Source: Cytospora piceicola (Eukaryota > Ascomycota > Sordariomycetes > Diaporthales > Cytosporaceae). Taken from it: DNA of 64,000 bases. Below, piece after piece: positions 57,628-64,000 of the stretch. A model generated the notes under the pieces. That model was given only the letters and a program-made list of their open reading frames with translations. It was not told where the DNA came from and did no database searches. The translations under genes were made by a program, and so were the position numbers. How positions within the stretch are numbered: the stretch's first letter is position 1; each line of letters starts with the position of its first letter. The DNA lies in the NCBI GenBank assembly GCA_023375675.1, contig JALQBC010000011.1, positions 682,001 through 746,000 of the forward strand. Reading direction: 5' to 3'.

Positions 57628-58781
57628 TGTGGGCCCGCGATATTCCCGCCCGGGACAAGGTCTGAGTATATGTCGACGGTCGTTTTCTGAAGGGAGGTGG
57701 GGTCGGGACTGGTGCGGCAGGCTGTAGAAGGTGCCAGATGAGGTCGCTGTGGGGTGGTTGGTTTTGCCCGCCCGTCGGAATCGCTGGTGGTCTCGTTTGG
57801 TGGTGTCGCGTGGGATCGAGCCTCTCGATCTAAAATTCAACGGCAGCTTGCCGGGTCGGCACCGGTTCGGACCCGAACCCTGGGGAATGTTCCCTCCAGA
57901 TGTCCCCCCACCACCCCCCTCTCTTACTCCAGAAAGGTGCCTATGGGTAGGTATTCCAAAGTTGCTAACGGCGGATTACTACTTCTACACTACGATGAGA
58001 TGACTTGACTACCTAGGTATATACGTGTGGAGATGGAATAATTTGCCTGTAGAAATATGAAGACTAGGAGAGTAAGTGGTCGATCATGCAGACTTGATTC
58101 AATGCAATGTTATCGTTATTCTGGTTGGTAGAAATACATATATCGGACCCGAGTATGTACTAAGTACGTACAATGCAGTATCATGCAGGATGGCATGTAT
58201 TCTCCTTCTCAGCATGATAGACTGGCAAACTGGATAATCCCATAGCCTCCTCGCTCCGGAATATTACTCCGGAGGATTCGGCAGAATTCCTCTATTGAGT
58301 AGGTCGGGGTCCGAAGAGAGGAGCGACCCTTTCCTGTAGTAGGCTTAGACTTGGATGCCTACTTACTTAGTAGATACACGTCTAGATGCTGATGGGCGTC
58401 CGGAGGATTGAGGAGTATCTGATGTTTGCTGACCCGGAACCGGAGTCGGAGCCGGTGTGCATGGGTATGAATGTGTCCCAGTATGTACGCTTATTGAGTT
58501 GATATTCCAAAGTCCCCCGCTCTCCTCGATCCACATCAATTTTTCCTACCCTTGTTGTGATATATCTTATTTCACCTCACGAGTACAACCATCCTTCTCT
58601 TCACCGGTGCATCTCGGGAGCATATAAAAACCTGGGCATCTTGTTTTCCGTCATCTCTCTGAACCTGCCTCCTCGTCTTCCAGCTATAACCCGGCATCAG
58701 CTTACTGTTATCGTTATTCTCGTTCTTGTTCTTCTTCTTATTCTTACATACCTATCAAGTTCGAACCCTCCGTCGCCCGTC
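57628..58781. promoter_or_regulatory. Divergent region uS17m / EMG1
   Basis: 1.15 kb between the proposed start codons. TACCTAGGTA is at 58012-58021. Repeated CCGGAGGATT-like units are near 58255-58280 and 58395-58410. The last 200 bp before 58782 are pyrimidine-rich, with repeated GTTCTT/ATTCTT units, consistent with a leader. Confidence 0.5.
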
Positions 58782-60410
58782 ATGTCTTCACCAGATCGCC
58801 GTGCAAAGCGACCTCGTAGGTTTTCAAGTCTTGCCCTATTCATTCCCCTGCTGTTCCTTTCCCTCTGCGCTCTCTGTCCGTCAGCATGGGTCGTCACCCT
58901 ACATCCACGCTGCGCTCCTGTTTGTTCTGCTCTATTGATTGGTGTCAGTCTGGCGGATGGACTGGTTATCTTCCAAGCATACCTAGCTACCTAGCTAAGT
59001 TTATAAACACACTTGGTACTCGGTAACCATACAAGGCGGAGCAGAACACAGAACAAAGCACAAGTAAGGCTGGATACGCGTGGGAAGTTGGCAAGAGTGC
59101 ACATATCCACATATTCCCCAAGCCCTCTCATACAGTATACCTTCATGTCCCTCAAATTCATCACACTCCTCCCCGTACCTACACAGACTCTATGCTGGAT
59201 TCTTCCAAGTTGATCGAAGCTCGGTAGCGGCAACCGGGTCGGTAACGAATGTCCAGGTGGTCGGGTGCCGCTGCGAGCTGAGCTCACGACTCGTGTGTGC
59301 AGTGGCAGTAGCCTGTGGTCGGTCGCACAGATCGTTGACAATCCACCATCCCGCAATGCCATCATTTCTTCGTACGCTCCACGCAAATTTTCTTTCCATC
59401 GACACAACAAACCACTACAACTCATAGCTCACCATCACCACTCAAAATCTCTCTAGCTCCTTATCTCTCCTCTTCTTCTACTACTACGTGCCTTTTTTAC
59501 TGCTGGTCTAACAATTGTTCTCTTCATTCGCAATGGCAGGAACCCAATCGCTTCCCCCTCCCGAGCTTCCTCAACTGGTCGCCGAACAACATGTCGCCAT
59601 CCCCTCCACAGATAAGGATTCGCAACGATTGATCGTCGTCTTGTCCCATGCCAGTCTCGAGACCTACAAATCCTCCCACTCTCGTCCTGGTCACATGGGC
59701 GTCCAGCGCGATGACAAGTACTCGTTGCTGAACAGCGACGAGCACATCGGTGTCTTGCGCAAGATGAACCGCGACATCAGCGAAGCGCGACCCGACATCA
59801 CCCATCAGGTTCGACCTCCACCTTATATCGATTCCAATCTCGAGACTCCATCTCAACGCGAAATCCCCCAACTATACCTCCCCCGTCCTGCATTCAACAT
59901 GCGTGGCAATGACTGACTTGCTTCTTTCTCTAGTGCCTGCTTACCCTCCTTGACTCCCCCATCAACAAAGCCGGCAGACTTCAGATCTACATCTCCACCG
60001 CCAAGGGCGTCTTGATCGAAGTTTCTCCCTCGGTCCGCATTCCGCGTACCTTCAAGCGCTTCGCTGGTTTGATGGTCCAGCTACTGCACCGATTATCTAT
60101 CAGGTCGACCAATTCGCAGGAGAAGCTACTGCGCGTCATCAACAACCCCATTACCGAGCATCTACCTCCCAAGTGCCGCAAAGTCACTCTCAGCTTCGAC
60201 GCTCCTGTCGCCCACGTCAGGACCTACATCGATCGGCTCGAGTCTAACGAGAGCATCTGCGTCTTCGTTGGTGCCATGGCCAAGGGCCCTGACAACTTTG
60301 CCGACGCATACGTTGACGAGAAGATCTCCATCAGCAACTTCAGTCTTTCGGCTAGTGTTGCCTGCAGCAAGTTTTGCCATGCTGCCGAGGATGCTTGGGA
60401 CATTCTTTGA
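58782..60410 (+). CDS. EMG1: EMG1/NEP1, 18S rRNA pseudouridine N1-methyltransferase
   Basis: A SPOUT-class enzyme that N1-methylates a pseudouridine near the decoding site of 18S rRNA and is required for 40S assembly. The core is exons 59540-59808 and 59934-60410. It reads [81 protein letters not shown] and [13 protein letters not shown] favour a first exon at 58782-58815 ([12 protein letters not shown]) joined through a 724-bp intron (donor GTAGGT, branch CTAAC at about 59508, acceptor CAG at 59539). That gives 259 aa with a basic, NLS-like start of the kind seen in related fungal proteins. The simpler alternative starts at the ATG at 59533 ([12 protein letters not shown] ..., 251 codons). 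The core call is secure; the 5' end is not. Confidence 0.88.
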
Positions 60411-63293
60411 GCTGTCCACGTCTCCAGGCTTCCCAGCGTCCTGGCCCGGACTGCAGCCTTATATAGGTTCGTAGAGCGAAGAGAAGAGGAGGATTGCGGA
60501 TTCAGGGATGGGGCAGCTCGTCGTGAGAGCTATAACAACATGGCCATCACCGGCGAGCTGGCGCCCTTCGGCTTGGATCGTCTGTGTTTGCACTGTCGCT
60601 GTTTTTACAACCAAAACAAGGGCGTCGTTCAACAACGGATCCAAGAGCATTATCAAAATGTTCGGTCAGACCACTTCAACTTGGTCGACCTTCCCCCCTG
60701 TTTCCTTAACACGCCCCTTTTCATATCATGTCATTTGCCTGTTCGACTAGAGTATCCCAGACGGTTACTCGGCCACTGCCACGGACAAGTGCCCGAAGAT
60801 GTTAATGGCCAAAGGCACGAGTTGGAGATCCTTGTGTCCGGTGTCGGGCCGCGCCAGCTTCTGGAGGTCCTGGCGCGAGTGAGGAATCAAGGCGATGGGC
60901 CGTTTAGCCAAACTCTCGGATTGAGCTGAGCCATAGAGCCGCAGCCCCCGACGAGTGGATTGCCCATGATGAATTGAGCAATTCCTGGACAGAGCCAAAG
61001 CGGGGGTTGAGGCGAGGAGGGGTTGAACGATATCTGAAGTCCGAGAGGAAGTCTTGACGTGATAACGAATCGATTTCGAGTTCACAACACTGTCCTATAT
61101 TTCCAGTTGGTGACCCTAGAAGATTCTACATGCTAACAAAGTCCCCTCGTTGTCACTGTTAACCTGGTATCCTAAAATCAGATACCGATAGCAGGCGGGC
61201 CAAAGAGCTGCTTGGGGCCCCAGGCATACAGGGCGCAATGCGAGGCTGACCCAGATCTGGACCACCTGAGCGGGGCTGCGGAGAGCAGGCAGGGAACTAC
61301 TGATGCGAACTGCTTGACAGCCTGTGACTGCGCAGACATATTGCCCAGATGAGTAACTACATCCGGGAGAGAGCCTTGATCATCTCGTTACAGGTCAGCC
61401 CGGATAGATCAACATACGCAGTATTCTATACCTTATTGTACGCGCAGCATTGTACTGCGCAGTTGCATTCATGCAGCGGTTGGCAAAGTACCATCTAACC
61501 ACCTATCCATGCGCCGGACGATTTCATCTGTTTGGAGTGCAGAGTAAACGCACACACAGTGGTGCAGAAAACGGGCGGGAATGGTGGCCAGCCAACGACT
61601 TTCGTATATGTACTGTGAAAGAGCGGGGTCTTTTCTGCCCACCACAACATGTCGAGAAACATTTGAAATAAGAAAGTGGAAAAAAGGGGAGAGGCGAAAC
61701 CTTTCACAGTCGAATACAGTAACGCAGCAAAGTTACAGCTGTGGGCCAGCTTCCAGAAGCCTGCACCGAAAGTTTTCCAACGGCCGATCAGCACACACAC
61801 TGACAGGCAGCTCTCTCCAGGCAACCAGACGCAGAAGCAGGCCACTCATCAGAGAGACAAGGCGGACGTGGCGGCATCTCTCCCCAGCAGCCCAGTAATA
61901 TTCTTGCTGAGATGTCGCCAATTGTCATCGGGCCCCCGTTTTTCAGGTCGAGTGACGCAGATCTGGACAGACCAACCGACCGGTGCAGATCCACCGTCAC
62001 GCTTTTTCTGGTCTTTTATATTCGTACTGTCACCAACACCTTCGTCCACTTTGTGCGACCATCAAACAGCACATCGTGCACCTGCCGGCGTAAACTAGTC
62101 ACCAGTCTCCCCCCAGTGTCGCGCCAGACGCTTGATTGCCTTGCCATGGCTCGAGTGGCGATCCCGTCTCTTGTCACTGGTGTGTCCTGTGGGTTGCATT
62201 GACCTCTGCGGCCTACCAATACCCTACCACTATCTCCCTGGGTAGGTATCTATTATCCAATTCCATGGCCTGCTAGCCTGCTAGCCTACCCATTTCCCAC
62301 CCTCTTGTGAATCATCAACCATACCGGTACTTTCAGTCAGCCGAGTTGGGCACCAGGACACCCGCCCCTCACCACTTCTTCACTGGGCAGGGCAGGTCCT
62401 GCAGGTCCTCTCTGGACTTTGCACTGCTGCATATTCTCCTTAATTACTATTCGACCGGCTCTTTCCCCTAGGTGGGGCCTGGATCATCCCAAGTGGTGTC
62501 CATCAGATGGGCTACCAGGGGCCAGGGCCTTTCGGGCTGTCCTGTTGCTCAGGCTCTTCACCCGCCGCATCTCTTTTTTGCACAGCCCGGCCACGTCGAG
62601 AGCCGAAAAGCGGACCGTGGAGATGGCCTCGGTGCCGTCCAGTGAGCTATGCCAGCGTTTATGTGTGTACTATTGTGCACTGCTGTCAAATGTCGGTGTC
62701 GAGCGGCTCCCTATGATCATGAATGGGCCTCAAGTTGCATGCAACGATGCCCCGGAGCCCTCCACGTTGCGCAATATAACTCTGTTCCGTCCGCATTGGA
62801 ACAATTCTGCATTCCCGGCCTTCTTTGTTCAAGGAATGCCCAGAGCACGACCGTCACATACACGGGCGGCTACGCGCATACCATCTCGCCTTCTCTCACA
62901 TCGAGTGGCTGTCATCGTTTCCCCACAGACCCGCCGTGCCTGTACCTGTGCCTGTGCCGGTGCCACACCCTCTACACATACATCGTTGCCCTACGCATTG
63001 TTGCCTTCCACTTCGACCTCAGTTTAGGACAAGAAGCACAAGCCTCCTCTTGCCTTCCCACCAAGTGGCCAGTACCACCATCACTCCCGCAACCACGACC
63101 ACGAGCAAGCCGCAAGTCGCAAGTCGCAAGTCGCAAGCCACGGTCTCGCCCGCCACCCACAGCTCCTACTACTGTTGCCCCCCCCCCCTGCCTCTGCTGT
63201 GCAAGGAAGGCTGTGGGAATCTGTGAATTTCCTCTTTGATATCACGTTACATCTGTCCATCTATAGCCCCCTTCTGCCGGGGCTATTTCATAG
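60411..63293. other. 2.9-kb intergenic region after EMG1
   Basis: No convincing gene. Several short frames on both strands overlap one another. A heptamer repeat (CGCAAGT) lies at about 63111-63138, followed by a C run at about 63178-63189. The right part is probably the promoter and leader of the gene starting at 63294. Confidence 0.5.
63111..63138. repeat. (CGCAAGT)n heptanucleotide tandem repeat
   Basis: About three and a half direct copies of CGCAAGT, in the presumed leader or promoter of the partial gene at the right edge. Confidence 0.85.
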
Positions 63294-64000
63294 ATGAGCC
63301 CAATGCTTCCCTTTCTCGAAGTGAGCCATATTCCCTCCTCTTCCTCCTTCTACTCGGCAGCGACACAGCCACTGGGCCTGCGGTTCATATCCGCAGGAAC
63401 TACCTCAGGCTCGCCGTCAATCACCTACGGCTTAATCACTTCACCCCCTGTGCCCGTCTTCGAGCTGCGCCAGGTGAAACCGACGGCCGATCGGCCTCTC
63501 AAGCTCTCGCGTATCGTCTTCTCTACAGCCTCTCCAGAGGCTGTCAAGGATTTCCAGGCGCTTGTTCGGAGGGTCAAGGAAGAGGACCACAAGTCGGCAC
63601 GGCTTGGGGACCAATCAAAGTTCCGATACTCTGTTGAGCCTGAAAGGTCCTATGCTGGAAAGGAGCGGACCGGTGCCGAGAGCGGGAAGTTGCCAGACAA
63701 GGCCCGCGAGATAGATATCGACGGCAACATTATGGAGGTTGCATACGTGCCTCCAATGGACTACCCGGAGCAGTACGGCGGCTCGACCGTCCGGAAAACT
63801 CAGTCCACCCATAGCGAGGTCAGCCGCATCCTGAATTGGAATTACAATGTTGCCTCCTCGGACCCAACGCCTAGTGTGTCGCTTGCACCTCTTGCACCAG
63901 CCTCCTCGTCCTTGATTCCGCCCCGGCGCCCGGGCCGCCTCCTTGATGACGAAAAGGCTCACGTCCCCCGCCGCGGCGTCACGCATACTTCAAGCACCTT
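63294..64000 (+). CDS. VOC (glyoxalase/bleomycin-resistance)-like protein, 3' truncated by window edge
   Basis: A frame open from the ATG at 63294 to the end of the window (235 codons) with no stop. It starts MSPMLPFLEVSHIPSSSSFY and then SAATQPLGLRFISAG, YGLITSPPVPVFELRQV and LSRIVFSTASPEAVKDFQAL. This is the pattern of a fungal VOC-fold domain: a beta strand, then an SFYxAxxQPLGLR helix, a xYG strand and a VFELRQ strand. The metal-binding residues of true glyoxalase I are not evident. Residues after about 115 are charged (KFRYSVEPERSYAGKERTG), followed by REIDIDGNIMEVAYVPPMDY and then a Ser/Pro/Arg-rich region. Similar long fungal proteins are uncharacterised. Coding character is good; function is unknown. 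Confidence 0.7.
   Translation, partial: MSPMLPFLEVSHIPSSSSFYSAATQPLGLRFISAGTTSGSPSITYGLITSPPVPVFELRQVKPTADRPLKLSRIVFSTASPEAVKDFQALVRRVKEEDHKSARLGDQSKFRYSVEPERSYAGKERTGAESGKLPDKAREIDIDGNIMEVAYVPPMDYPEQYGGSTVRKTQSTHSEVSRILNWNYNVASSDPTPSVSLAPLAPASSSLIPPRRPGRLLDDEKAHVPRRGVTHTSST

Noticed and set aside
62825..63226. A 133-codon + strand frame with Pro-Val and Thr/Ser repeats upstream of the VOC-like gene
   Set aside because: Composition reflects simple repeats (CTGTGCC-type units, CGCAAGT); more likely promoter or leader than coding.

Overview
The window looks like a euchromatic stretch of a filamentous ascomycete genome (Pezizomycotina, most likely Sordariomycetes by the character of the proteins; the species cannot be named from sequence alone). 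Most introns are short (about 55-200 bp) with GT-AG ends, and several have a CTAAC-type branch site. Genes lie on both strands without operons. The gene set (augmin subunit, delta-8 sphingolipid desaturase, VAC14, ATG9, COG6) is that of a mould rather than a yeast. I rebuilt exon structures by reading frames across splice sites; coordinates in the evidence fields give each exon.

Layout, left to right: SMC6 (5' end outside the window, +); COQ9 (-); a gene-poor block of about 7.8 kb with microsatellites and a decayed, possibly Ty1/copia-like element on the - strand; a ten-exon GBP2/HRB1-type RNA-binding protein (+); a small cysteine-rich protein (+); SRP14 (-); SGD1/NOM1 (+); dihydrolipoamide dehydrogenase LPD1 (+); an unrecognised Trp/Cys/Gln-rich protein (-); a cytochrome b5-fused delta-8 sphingolipid desaturase (+); a 63-aa SMP-like protein (+); VAC14 (+); a HAUS1-like augmin subunit (-); an ER TPR-DnaJ co-chaperone of the P58IPK type (+); a small secreted protein (+); an MRS3/MRS4 mitochondrial iron carrier (-); ATG9 (-) head to head with COG6 (+); a SAP1/spastin-type AAA ATPase (+); mitochondrial ribosomal protein uS17m (-); EMG1/NEP1 (+); and the 5' part of a VOC-fold-like protein running off the right edge (+).

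The genes are mostly housekeeping: genome maintenance (SMC6), mitochondrial function (COQ9, LPD1, the carrier, uS17m), ribosome assembly (SGD1, EMG1), protein targeting and ER folding (SRP14, TPR-DnaJ), and endomembrane traffic/autophagy (VAC14, ATG9, COG6, the AAA ATPase). I see no biosynthetic cluster, CRISPR array, defence island, rRNA or convincing tRNA. The most interesting points are the splicing architecture of the RNA-binding protein gene (4-nt first coding exon, 8-nt microexon, 984-bp first intron), the shared ATG9/COG6 promoter, several stop-free in-frame introns, a short EMG1 first exon about 720 bp upstream, and a TACCTAGGTA palindrome scattered through intergenic DNA and seen in no coding exon.
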